Shown: positions 1-6,749, counted from the stretch's first letter. The stretch is 7,654 nt of DNA from Maribacter sp. (GCA_003232155.1 QILY01000047.1:1-7654), one strand, 5' to 3'. A program made the numbers and translations. Notes: generated from the letters alone by a model not told the origin.

Positions 1-85
1 TTAATCTAAAACACCGACCATGTTTCCCTTGAATTGATTGCCTAGCGAAGAACTGTTCAAGCATGGTCAGTGTAAAAGAATGCAT
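1..85 (-). CDS. possible start of a divergent minus-strand gene, cut by the window edge
   Basis: A minus-strand frame opens with ATG at 85-83 and stays open for 28 codons to the window edge (it begins MHSFTLTMLEQFF). A TAnnTTTG-type -7 element (TATTTTTG on the minus strand, plus coordinates 113-106) lies 20 nt before the ATG, a spacing much like that of the regulator gene on the other strand. No protein family was recognised. The frame overlaps the long inverted repeat at 11-73, so it may be a chance reading of a structured or repeated element rather than a gene. In an AT-rich stretch this short, an open frame is weak evidence. Confidence 0.2.
   Translation of the reverse strand, partial: MHSFTLTMLEQFFARQSIQGKHGRCFRL
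11..73. repeat. 63-bp imperfect inverted repeat (long hairpin)
   Basis: The left arm is ACAC (11-14), c15, GACCATG (16-22), a 5-nt bulge (23-27), then CTTGAA (28-33). The right arm is the uninterrupted TTCAAG (56-61), CATGGTC (62-68), a69, GTGT (70-73). This gives 17 Watson-Crick pairs around a 22-nt apical loop. The single c15/a69 mismatch becomes a G-U wobble if the minus strand is transcribed, and on that strand the bulge reads GGAAA and the stem is followed by TTTTAGA. This is seen directly. What it is cannot be decided here: a structured RNA, a terminator-like hairpin for something on the minus strand, or a dispersed repeat are all possible. The extent may continue beyond the left window edge. 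Confidence 0.55.
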
Positions 86-135
86 GACTAAACTTAAAAA
101 TTACTCAAAAATAAGAATCGCTTTTAAGTATACAT

Positions 136-189
136 GTATTGCTATCGTTAATTATAAGTTAAACTATTAATATATGATAGTATTGCTAT
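136..189. repeat. two copies of GTATTGCTAT, candidate operator sites
   Basis: The 10-mer GTATTGCTAT occurs at 136-145 and again at 180-189, 44 bp start to start (about four helical turns). The second copy ends at the first base before, or within, the -7 element of the regulator gene, and it sits in a near-palindrome ATAGTATTGCTAT (177-189, one mismatched pair). The first copy overlaps a perfect palindrome ATACATGTAT (130-139). TetR-family proteins commonly bind short palindromes near their own promoter, so autoregulation of the downstream operon is a reasonable inference. Nothing in the sequence proves binding. Confidence 0.4.
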
Positions 190-197
190 TATATTTG
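190..197 (+). promoter_or_regulatory. Bacteroidota-type -7 promoter element
   Basis: TATATTTG at 190-197 matches the Bacteroidota housekeeping -7 consensus TAnnTTTG exactly. It ends 19 nt before the ATG at 217, implying a leader of roughly a dozen bases. I see no convincing -33 TTG element about 19-21 bp upstream, so the promoter may be weak or dependent on other factors. It would drive the regulator and exporter operon. Confidence 0.5.
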
Positions 198-216
198 CAT
201 TTTTAAAATTAAGTAT

Positions 217-891
217 ATGGAACGCCTATTACAATCCGTTAAAATTGCAATCAACGAAAAAATATATGTAAAAGACCCAGAATCTTCTGATTTAGGAAAA
301 AGGATTATAGAAGAGAGTATACTTATGATATATGATATGGGCTTCGAAAGTTTCACCTTTAAAAAACTGGGAATCAAAATAGGCTCTAATGAGAGTTCTG
401 TCTACAGATATTTTGAGAACAAACATAAGTTGCTTTTGTATCTTACCTCATGGTATTGGGGTTGGTTAGAGTATAAATTAGTTTTCGCTACAAATAGTAT
501 AACAAACCCCAAAGAAAAATTAACAAAAGCTATTGAAATTGTAACAAAAGCAATCGCTCAAGATTCTTCATTTTCTCATATTAATGAAGTTATTTTAAAC
601 AAAACAATTATAAACGAATACTCTAAATCTTACTTGACCAAAGAAGTGGATGCCGAAAACAAAGAAGGGTATTTTGTAATATATAAAAGGCTCATAAACC
701 GTATTAGTGAAATGATCTCGTTTGTAGATGTAGATTACAAATACCCGTCAAGTCTTGCCAGTACTATATTAGAAGGGTCATTACATCAGTATTTTCTTCG
801 AGATCATTTTATTTCTTTGACTGATTGTCATCAAGATGGTGAGGCCACACAATACTTTCTTCATTTAGTATTTACATCTTTAAAAGGATAA
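217..891 (+). CDS. TetR/AcrR-family transcriptional regulator
   Basis: This 224-aa protein has the layout of a TetR-family repressor: an N-terminal three-helix DNA-binding domain (about residues 27-75) followed by an all-helical ligand and dimerisation domain. The helix-turn-helix is visible around residues 45-66, with FTFKKLGIKIGSNESSVYRY showing the typical spacing and the family's 'YRYFxxKxxLL' ending. The 26 residues before the first helix are longer than in a minimal TetR but read as real coding sequence; no other ATG fits the domain as well. There is no clear Shine-Dalgarno site, which is normal in this phylum. The gene is first in an operon with an ABC exporter subunit (7-bp gap), a HlyD-type adaptor and a TolC-type channel, so it probably represses its own operon. 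The direct repeats upstream are candidate binding sites. The inducer is unknown. Confidence 0.88.
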   Translation: MERLLQSVKIAINEKIYVKDPESSDLGKRIIEESILMIYDMGFESFTFKKLGIKIGSNESSVYRYFENKHKLLLYLTSWYWGWLEYKLVFATNSITNPKEKLTKAIEIVTKAIAQDSSFSHINEVILNKTIINEYSKSYLTKEVDAENKEGYFVIYKRLINRISEMISFVDVDYKYPSSLASTILEGSLHQYFLRDHFISLTDCHQDGEATQYFLHLVFTSLKG

Positions 892-898
892 TATAAGC

Positions 899-2566
899 AT
901 GGCTAAAAATATTCTAACCGCTTGGCAGCGGCTTATAGGCTTGCTGCGTCTTGACAAAAGAGATGTATTTCAGGTTTTTTACTATGCCATATTTGCCGGT
1001 ATCGTGAACCTTTCCCTGCCTTTGGGCATACAAGCAATTATAAATCTGATACAAGGAACACAAATTAGTACTTCTTGGATTGTTTTGGTGGTATTGGTTA
1101 CCCTTGGGGTAGCATTTGTGGGCGTACTTCAATTAATGCAAATACGTATTATAGAAAACGTACAGCAGAAAATATTTACCAGATCGTCTTTTGAATTTGC
1201 ATACAGGTTTCCAAAAATAAAAATGAGCGAGTTGCATAATTATTATCCGCCAGAGCTGGCCAATCGTTTCTTTGATACTCTTACTGTACAAAAGGGACTT
1301 TCCAAGATTTTAATAGATTTTCCGGCAGCATTGCTCCAGATTATATTTGGACTGTTATTACTGTCTTTCTACCATCCATTTTTCATTATATATGGTATAC
1401 TCTTACTTGTATTAATTTATATAGTGTTCAAATTTACTGCACAAAAAGGATTGGATACTAGTTTGAACGAGTCTAAGACAAAGTATAAAGTTGCGCATTG
1501 GCTTCAAGAGGTGGCAAGGTCTATTGTCAGTTTTAAACTATCAGGAAAGACTTCTCATGCCATGGAAAAGAATGACATCTTGGTAACCGAGTACCTAAAA
1601 GCTAGAGAAAGTCATTTTAGAATTTTGGTGATTCAGTTTATTCAAATGATAGGTTTTAAGGTTCTGGTTACTGCTGGACTTTTGCTTATAGGAGGCTTAT
1701 TAGTGCTGAACCAAGAAATGAATATAGGTCAGTTTGTTGCCGCTGAAATCATTATTCTTTTGGTCATTGGTTCTGTAGAAAAATTGATAATGGGTCTAGA
1801 GACATTTTATGATTTATTGACCTCTTTGGAAAAGTTAGGGCAAGTTGTGGACAAAGAACTGGAGCTACAAGAAGGTGTAAAGCCTTTCTCTGAAAATGAA
1901 AGCTTTACCATAGAATTGGATAATGTCTCTTACCATGTTCCAGATAACGATAAGAAAATTGTAGATGAGGTCAGCTTAACGATTACACCAAACAGTACCA
2001 TTTTGCTTAAAGGGGATGTTGGCTCGGGCAAGTCTATCTTACTAAGGCTTATTGCAGGAGTTCTTGAGCCAAATACTGGAGGGATCTATATTAATAATGC
2101 ATCCTTAAAGGGGGTTAATCTCAATTATTACAGATCACATTTGGGACAATCGTTAACAGATGAGTCCCCTTTTGAAGGTACACTATTGAATAATATAACT
2201 TTTGGTGATAAAAATATTCCTCAAGATCAAATTTATTGGGCTATAGAAAAAATTGGCCTTAGTCAGTTTGTTAAGGAACAGCCTCAAGGTTTGCAGACCA
2301 TTTTATATCCTGAAGGAAAACAGATCCCCTATACAATTTCTAAGAAAATAGTATTGGCAAGGAGTATTGTAAGAAAGCCAAAGTTGCTCATTTTGAAAGA
2401 CCCTCTGGATCAGTTTAGAGAGGAAGAGGCTATAGAGATTATGGACTTCTTAAGTGACCGGGCCAATGATTGGGCATTACTGGTTGTAAGTGAAAATGCA
2501 AGATGGGCAAACCATTGTACTAGGATAATTACAATGGAGAATGGTAAAATTATCAATGAAAAGTAA
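899..2566 (+). CDS. type I secretion-like ABC exporter (TMD-NBD) with degenerate ATPase motifs
   Basis: A 555-aa inner-membrane ABC half-exporter. The membrane domain fills residues 20-300, with hydrophobic segments near 23-51, 56-82, 137-180 (two helices) and 242-300 (two helices). The nucleotide-binding domain follows from about 338. Walker A is intact (GDVGSGKS, 372-379) and an A-loop tyrosine is at Y345. The rest is degenerate. Where LSGGQ is expected, ahead of LARSI (486-490), the sequence reads IPYTI (476-480). Walker B reads LLILKDP (496-502), with lysine in place of the usual aspartate and aspartate in place of the catalytic glutamate. The H-loop AHR is SEN (531-533). The Q-loop glutamine is displaced. 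There is no N-terminal C39 peptidase domain, which explains the short length compared with about 700 aa for HlyB or bacteriocin exporters. An AAAAGGAT site lies ahead of the ATG. Adaptor and outer-membrane channel genes follow directly, so export through a tripartite channel is the likely job. The substrate is unknown. Confidence 0.9.
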   Translation: MAKNILTAWQRLIGLLRLDKRDVFQVFYYAIFAGIVNLSLPLGIQAIINLIQGTQISTSWIVLVVLVTLGVAFVGVLQLMQIRIIENVQQKIFTRSSFEFAYRFPKIKMSELHNYYPPELANRFFDTLTVQKGLSKILIDFPAALLQIIFGLLLLSFYHPFFIIYGILLLVLIYIVFKFTAQKGLDTSLNESKTKYKVAHWLQEVARSIVSFKLSGKTSHAMEKNDILVTEYLKARESHFRILVIQFIQMIGFKVLVTAGLLLIGGLLVLNQEMNIGQFVAAEIIILLVIGSVEKLIMGLETFYDLLTSLEKLGQVVDKELELQEGVKPFSENESFTIELDNVSYHVPDNDKKIVDEVSLTITPNSTILLKGDVGSGKSILLRLIAGVLEPNTGGIYINNASLKGVNLNYYRSHLGQSLTDESPFEGTLLNNITFGDKNIPQDQIYWAIEKIGLSQFVKEQPQGLQTILYPEGKQIPYTISKKIVLARSIVRKPKLLILKDPLDQFREEEAIEIMDFLSDRANDWALLVVSENARWANHCTRIITMENGKIINEK

Positions 2567-2572
2567 CGCGAA

Positions 2573-3925
2573 ATGCTGAATATATCAAATAACAAGTTAA
2601 ATACGAAAGTTACTTTGGAGCATTTTTCATCCGCTCAAAAGGTATTTCATCAAAGGCATTACAAGCACTTTAACCGTTTTTTACTGGCTTTTTTTTTAGT
2701 AGGTTTTATGGTGTTGTTTCTTCCATGGACCCAGAACATTAATGGTAATGGTTATCTCACGACCTTAAAGCCAGGTCAGCGGCCGCAGACCATTCAATCC
2801 CCAATACCGGGCCGTATAGAAAAATGGTTTGTGCAAGAAGGTGATTATGTAAAAAAGGGAGATACTATATTATTTATTTCAGAAATCAAGAACGAGTATT
2901 TTGACCCGAAACTGGTAGAAAGAACTGGGCAACAAATTAAAGCGAAAGAAGCATCTGTAACTTCTTATGAGGGAAAGGTAAAAGCTCTGAACAATCAAAT
3001 TAATGCTTTGGCGAATGAAAGGGGATTAAAACTACAGCAGACCAAAAACAAACTATTACAGTCTAGATTAAAGGTACAGAGCGATAGTATAGATTTAGAA
3101 GCGGCTAAAACCAATATTAAAATTGCGCAGCGTCAATTTGACCGTACTGAACAATTGGAAAGTGAAGGTTTAAAGGCAGTGACAGATGTGGAGGAAAAAC
3201 GATTGAAACTTCAAGAAACCCAAGCAAAATTAATATCTCAAGAAAATAAATTATTGGCGACCAAGAATGAGGTTATAAATGCTGAAGTTGAGATCAATAG
3301 GGTAAAGGCGCAGTATACAGATAAGATTTCTAAGGCACAGAGCGATATGTTTACGGCACAATCCAATCAGTTCGATTCTGAAGCTCAGGTAACCAAATTA
3401 GAGAACGCATATACCAATTATGAGATGAGGAACGATCTTTACTATATCAAAGCCCCTCAAAACGGCTTTATTAATAAAGCTATACAAGCAGGTATTGGTG
3501 AGACCTTTAAAGAAGGTGATCGTATAGTAGGTATTATGCCGGCGGATTATGATATGGCAGTGGAGACTTTTGTAGAGCCCATAGATCTTCCACTCCTCCA
3601 CATAGGGGAAAAAGTAAGGATACAGTTTGATGGTTGGCCCGCTATTGTTTTTAGTGGTTGGCCAAATTTATCCTATGGTACTTATGGCGGTAATGTGGTT
3701 GCGGTAGAGACATTTATAAGCGATAATGGAAAATATAGGGTCTTATTGGTGCCAGATAAAGAAGATCATGCATGGCCAAAGGATATTCGTGTAGGGTCAG
3801 GGGCAAAAACCTTTGCGTTGTTGGAAGATGTGCCTATTTGGTATGAATTATGGAGACAACTCAATGGCTTTCCTCCAAATTATTATCAGCCAACTACCGC
3901 TCAAGCTAAACCGGTAAAGAAATAA
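2573..3925 (+). CDS. HlyD-family membrane fusion (periplasmic adaptor) protein
   Basis: A 450-aa adaptor that would link the ABC subunit to the TolC-type channel. A short cytoplasmic N-terminus (1-35) leads into one membrane helix (about 36-52). The first half of a biotinyl-lipoyl-like domain follows at about 72-104, with IQSPIPGRIEKWFVQEGDYV as its core. A long helical coiled-coil hairpin covers about 115-285, rich in K, Q, E and A. The second lipoyl half starts with YYIKAPQNGFI at about 290 and runs to about 325. The barrel-type C-terminal region contains tryptophan-rich stretches (FDGWP, FSGWP, IWYELW). This is the HlyD arrangement of type I secretion rather than a lipid-anchored RND or MacA adaptor. 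It starts 6 bp after the ABC gene, and its stop codon overlaps the next start (TAATG). A run of nine T (2689-2697) encodes part of the membrane helix and keeps the frame here. Confidence 0.92.
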   Translation: MLNISNNKLNTKVTLEHFSSAQKVFHQRHYKHFNRFLLAFFLVGFMVLFLPWTQNINGNGYLTTLKPGQRPQTIQSPIPGRIEKWFVQEGDYVKKGDTILFISEIKNEYFDPKLVERTGQQIKAKEASVTSYEGKVKALNNQINALANERGLKLQQTKNKLLQSRLKVQSDSIDLEAAKTNIKIAQRQFDRTEQLESEGLKAVTDVEEKRLKLQETQAKLISQENKLLATKNEVINAEVEINRVKAQYTDKISKAQSDMFTAQSNQFDSEAQVTKLENAYTNYEMRNDLYYIKAPQNGFINKAIQAGIGETFKEGDRIVGIMPADYDMAVETFVEPIDLPLLHIGEKVRIQFDGWPAIVFSGWPNLSYGTYGGNVVAVETFISDNGKYRVLLVPDKEDHAWPKDIRVGSGAKTFALLEDVPIWYELWRQLNGFPPNYYQPTTAQAKPVKK

Positions 3926-5331
3926 TGATGCGAAATTATATTATTTTTTTATTTATCTGGGTTGCTTTTGCGGTTCATGCTCAAGTACAAGACTCAGTGA
4001 TACTTAATTTCAATGAATATTTAGGGTATGTTAAAAAATACCACCCTATTGCAAAGCAGGGAGAGCTGACCATAGGTATAGGACAAGCTAACCTTATGAA
4101 ATCACGAGGTGCTTTTGACCCAAAAATAGAGGTGGACTATGACCGAAAGGAGTTTAAAGGCATTGAATATTGGGATAGGCTTAATGCTACGTTTAAGATT
4201 CCTACATGGTACGGGATAGAACTGAAAGGGAATTTTGAACAAAATGATGGCGATTTTATAAATCCATCAGAATCGGTACCAACAGATGGTTTGTATAGCG
4301 CGGGAGTATCTGTTTCCCTTGGGCGTGGCTCTTGGATAAACGAGCGAATGGCTACTTTGAAAAAAGCCAAATTTTTTAGGGAACAGACTAAGGCCGATAG
4401 AGATTTATTGGTAAATCAGATTCTGTTCGATGCTTCTTTGACCTATTTTAATTGGTTACAGGCTTATAGAAATAGCAAAGTTTTTTCAAAGTTTTTAGAT
4501 AATGCACAAATTCGTTTTGAAGGTATTAAAAAGAGTGCTTTGGCAGGGGACAAGGCAGCCATAGATACCGTAGAAGCTAAAATAGCAGTCCAGAATAGGG
4601 CTCTGGAATTAGAGCGGGCGCGGGTCAGGTTTCGTAATCGCTCACTAGAATTATCCAATTTTATTTGGCTTAACGATAATATTCCTTTAGAAATTCAACC
4701 CAATGTTATTCCGAACAATGACATTGCTGCAGATATAGATATAACCCTTGAAATATTGGGAAAACCTTTGAATAGTTTTACAGTAGATAATCACCCTAAG
4801 ATTAAATCATTAGGGTATAAGATTGATGGCCTGCGTGTAGATAAGCGTTTAAAAATGAATAAACTATTACCTACAATAGATCTAGAGTATAATTTTTTGA
4901 CTGAGACCCCTGAGTCTATAAACTCATTTGTCACGAACGAATACAAGGGCGGACTCACACTTCAGCTACCCTTATTCTTTCGTAAGGAAAGAGGAGATTT
5001 AAAGTTGGCTAAATTTAAATTAAAAGATGCGGAGTTTGAGTTTGACAATGCACAAGTTCAAATACGGAACAGGGTATTTGCTATCTACAACGAATTGGAG
5101 TCTTTTGAAACACAAAACACATTAATAAATAATATCGTTTCAAATTATAAGACTATGCTTTCAGCAGAAGAACGGAAATTCAGTTTTGGAGAAAGCTCCT
5201 TGTTTTTAATCAATTCTCGAGAAAGTAAATTGATAGATGCGGTATTGAAACAAAACTTGGTTCAAAACAAATACTATGCTGCAAAGGCAAAGTTATTCAA
5301 TAGTCTAGCAGTAAACCCTGAAAACTTGTAA
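3925..5331 (+). CDS. TolC-family outer-membrane efflux protein
   Basis: A 468-aa protein with a clear Sec signal peptide: MMRN, a hydrophobic core to about residue 17, and likely cleavage after VHA at 19. The mature part has the two-repeat TolC/OEP layout. The first repeat begins near NEYLGYVKKYHP, and the second starts around NHPKIKSLGYKIDGLRVDK with a predicted strand at GGLTLQLPLFF. Each contains long helices suited to the periplasmic tunnel, with strand pairs that would build the outer-membrane barrel. The C-terminal part (FGESSLFLINSRESKLIDA) is typical of the family in Bacteroidota. It would be the exit duct of the exporter encoded just upstream. The start overlaps the adaptor stop by one base (3925-3927), which implies translational coupling. 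A second ATG at 3928 would remove only one methionine. Confidence 0.92.
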   Translation: MMRNYIIFLFIWVAFAVHAQVQDSVILNFNEYLGYVKKYHPIAKQGELTIGIGQANLMKSRGAFDPKIEVDYDRKEFKGIEYWDRLNATFKIPTWYGIELKGNFEQNDGDFINPSESVPTDGLYSAGVSVSLGRGSWINERMATLKKAKFFREQTKADRDLLVNQILFDASLTYFNWLQAYRNSKVFSKFLDNAQIRFEGIKKSALAGDKAAIDTVEAKIAVQNRALELERARVRFRNRSLELSNFIWLNDNIPLEIQPNVIPNNDIAADIDITLEILGKPLNSFTVDNHPKIKSLGYKIDGLRVDKRLKMNKLLPTIDLEYNFLTETPESINSFVTNEYKGGLTLQLPLFFRKERGDLKLAKFKLKDAEFEFDNAQVQIRNRVFAIYNELESFETQNTLINNIVSNYKTMLSAEERKFSFGESSLFLINSRESKLIDAVLKQNLVQNKYYAAKAKLFNSLAVNPENL

Positions 5332-5360
5332 GCTTTTAATAATCGAACCTACTAAAAAGG

Positions 5361-5372
5361 CACTTTAAAGTG
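5361..5372. promoter_or_regulatory. perfect 12-bp palindrome before the thioredoxin-like gene
   Basis: CACTTTAAAGTG is identical to its reverse complement. It lies in the 48-bp gap between the TolC-type gene and the thioredoxin-like gene, ending 7 bp before the ATG at 5380. It is too close to the start for a typical terminator and has no loop for a stable RNA hairpin, so a protein-binding site is the more natural reading. I see no TAnnTTTG element in this gap, so the gene may be read through from the exporter operon. A chance palindrome in AT-rich DNA cannot be excluded. Confidence 0.3.
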
Positions 5373-5379
5373 ATAGGGT

Positions 5380-5994
5380 ATGGAAGTTATGGCGAAAACA
5401 ACAAAAGAAGTGATACAGGTAAGTTTGCCAACAGCAATTTCATATACTAGCTACCGTACTTTGGTGGCTCAATTGGCGGAAGAAGGAAAATCAACTGGCC
5501 CGGAACAAACGGAAACCTTGATTAATTTTACGCTGTTAAATGACCGTCGAATGAAACGATGGGACAAGACCTTGAAATTCAATGATGAGGTATTAGGGAA
5601 AATTGCTGCTATTAAAACAAAAACTACTTGGGCAGTACTTACCGAAAGTTGGTGTGGTGATGCTTCTCCTGCTTTGCCTGTAATGCATAAGATTGCGGAA
5701 TTGAACCCTAATATTTCGTTGCAGATTATACTTCGTGATGAGAATGTAGAATTAATGAATCGATTTTTGACCAATGGCGGAATGTCAATTCCGAAACTAA
5801 TCGCTATAGATGACAAAACCCATGAACCTATAGGAAGTTGGGGCCCAAGGTCAACAAATGCTACACAACTAGTAGAAGATTATAAGGCCGAGCACGGTCA
5901 GCTTACTGCAGAGTTTAAACAGGACCTGCAAATTTGGTATAATAAGGATAAAGGGCAGAGTGTTTTAGAAGATTTATTGGCACTTATGGGTTAA
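5380..5994 (+). CDS. thioredoxin-family protein with a single-cysteine WCGD site
   Basis: A 204-aa cytoplasmic protein (no signal peptide) of the thioredoxin-like group common in Bacteroidota and Firmicutes (the Thioredoxin_9 type). The family's N-terminal block is visible: SYTSYRTLV (21-29), GKSTGP (36-41) and RRMKRWDKT (56-64). The thioredoxin fold follows, with the active-site position ESWCGDA (C92 in W-C-G-D) and the cis-proline loop MSIPKL (P138). The usual CxxC is reduced to one cysteine, so a dithiol disulfide reductase reaction is unlikely. The role of this family is not known to me. A second ATG at 5389 is better spaced from the TAGGG at 5374-5378 and could be the true start; the conserved part begins after both. 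It lies 48 bp behind the exporter operon and ends 2 bp from a convergent gene, so co-transcription with the exporter is possible but not shown. Confidence 0.87.
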   Translation: MEVMAKTTKEVIQVSLPTAISYTSYRTLVAQLAEEGKSTGPEQTETLINFTLLNDRRMKRWDKTLKFNDEVLGKIAAIKTKTTWAVLTESWCGDASPALPVMHKIAELNPNISLQIILRDENVELMNRFLTNGGMSIPKLIAIDDKTHEPIGSWGPRSTNATQLVEDYKAEHGQLTAEFKQDLQIWYNKDKGQSVLEDLLALMG

Positions 5995-5996
5995 CA

Positions 5997-6728
5997 CTAG
6001 CGTGCTTTTTGTTGGAACAAATAGGTAATCGTTCCTTTTTGTAATGCCTTATTTGAAGCATTGAATTTGGCTTTTAGAGCATAAGTAATGGCATTTTCTA
6101 CCAAACAACCATTAGCTGTGCCAGAGCTTTTTTCATTCAAATCAGCTTCGATAACATTGCCAATAGCATCAACTTTAATATTTATAACAACCTTACCACC
6201 TTCGATACAAGTATATATTGGGGGAGGGAGTTTGTAATTGTTACGATCAATTAAAGAATATGAAACTGATGTTTTTCTTGCTGCTAGATTATTTGTGAAC
6301 TCTTTTTTCTGAGCTTCTTTTTCACCTAATTTTTGTTGGGCTTCCTTACGTTTTTTTGCTAATTCCTTTACCCGTTCGGCATATTCACCGTCAATTAATT
6401 CGTCACTGGTCTCCCCATCACTTGCGGCAGCATTCTCTGCCATTAATTCTTCTAAGGTCTGTAAAGGCTCTGGTTCGCCATAACTGGGTTTTGCAGTTTC
6501 ATTAAAGGCCATATGGCTTTTTATAGGGTCGGCTTTTGCCATTTCTTCCAAAGCCTCCTTTTCTTTTAAAAGGGCTTCGATGTCCTCTTCTGCTAGCATC
6601 ATTTCTACAATATATTCATCTTCTTTGCTTCCTACTTCGCCCAGATGAATGTTGTATAGACCCAACACCATAATGGCCATAGAGAAAAAAGTAATTAAAA
6701 ATGATAACTGTTTGCGATTCAGATTCAT
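5997..6728 (-). CDS. membrane-anchored TonB C-terminal-domain-like protein
   Basis: A 243-aa protein with an N-terminal membrane anchor (about 8-25) and a charged, partly coiled-coil middle (about 35-65 and 115-147, rich in E, K, A and L). The C-terminal domain (about 165-241) resembles the TonB energy-transducer domain: GGKVVINIKVDAIGNVIEA (178-196), a following SSG, and a final GTITYLFQQK strand. It lacks the proline-rich spacer of classical TonB and has two cysteines (C174 in YTC and C208 in GCL) that could pair in the periplasm. No ExbB, ExbD or receptor genes are nearby, so a role in TonB-dependent uptake is only inferred from the fold. It is often listed simply as hypothetical or energy transducer TonB. 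It lies downstream of truB on the same strand and meets the thioredoxin-like gene tail to tail with a 2-bp gap. Confidence 0.75.
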   Translation of the reverse strand: MNLNRKQLSFLITFFSMAIMVLGLYNIHLGEVGSKEDEYIVEMMLAEEDIEALLKEKEALEEMAKADPIKSHMAFNETAKPSYGEPEPLQTLEELMAENAAASDGETSDELIDGEYAERVKELAKKRKEAQQKLGEKEAQKKEFTNNLAARKTSVSYSLIDRNNYKLPPPIYTCIEGGKVVINIKVDAIGNVIEADLNEKSSGTANGCLVENAITYALKAKFNASNKALQKGTITYLFQQKAR

Positions 6729-6749
6729 AGTGCTATAACCCCAATTTCA

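Noticed and set aside
1..66. C-terminal tail of a minus-strand gene ending at TAA on 3-1
   Set aside because: That frame is closed by a TGA at 69-67, giving only about 21 codons, and it overlaps the inverted repeat. There is no start codon ahead of most of it, so it is not supported as a gene.
11..73. Integron attC site
   Set aside because: The bulged hairpin recalls an attC fold, but the ends lack the paired RYYYAAC and GTTRRRY core boxes and no integrase or cassette structure is visible.
5469..5816. 115-codon minus-strand open frame inside the thioredoxin-like gene
   Set aside because: It lies wholly antisense to a gene with clear family motifs and resembles no known protein; it is a shadow frame. 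The same holds for the shorter antisense frames within the regulator, ABC, adaptor, TolC and truB genes.
5991..6000. Third copy of the terminal repeat of the candidate MITE (TTAACACTAG also at 6937-6946)
   Set aside because: Only 10 bases match, they overlap the stop codon of the thioredoxin-like gene, and 10-mers recur by chance many times in a window of this size.
5985..6005. Bidirectional terminator between the convergent genes
   Set aside because: The gap is only 2 bp, and I see just a three-base CAC/GTG symmetry there, too little for a stem-loop, and no T-run.
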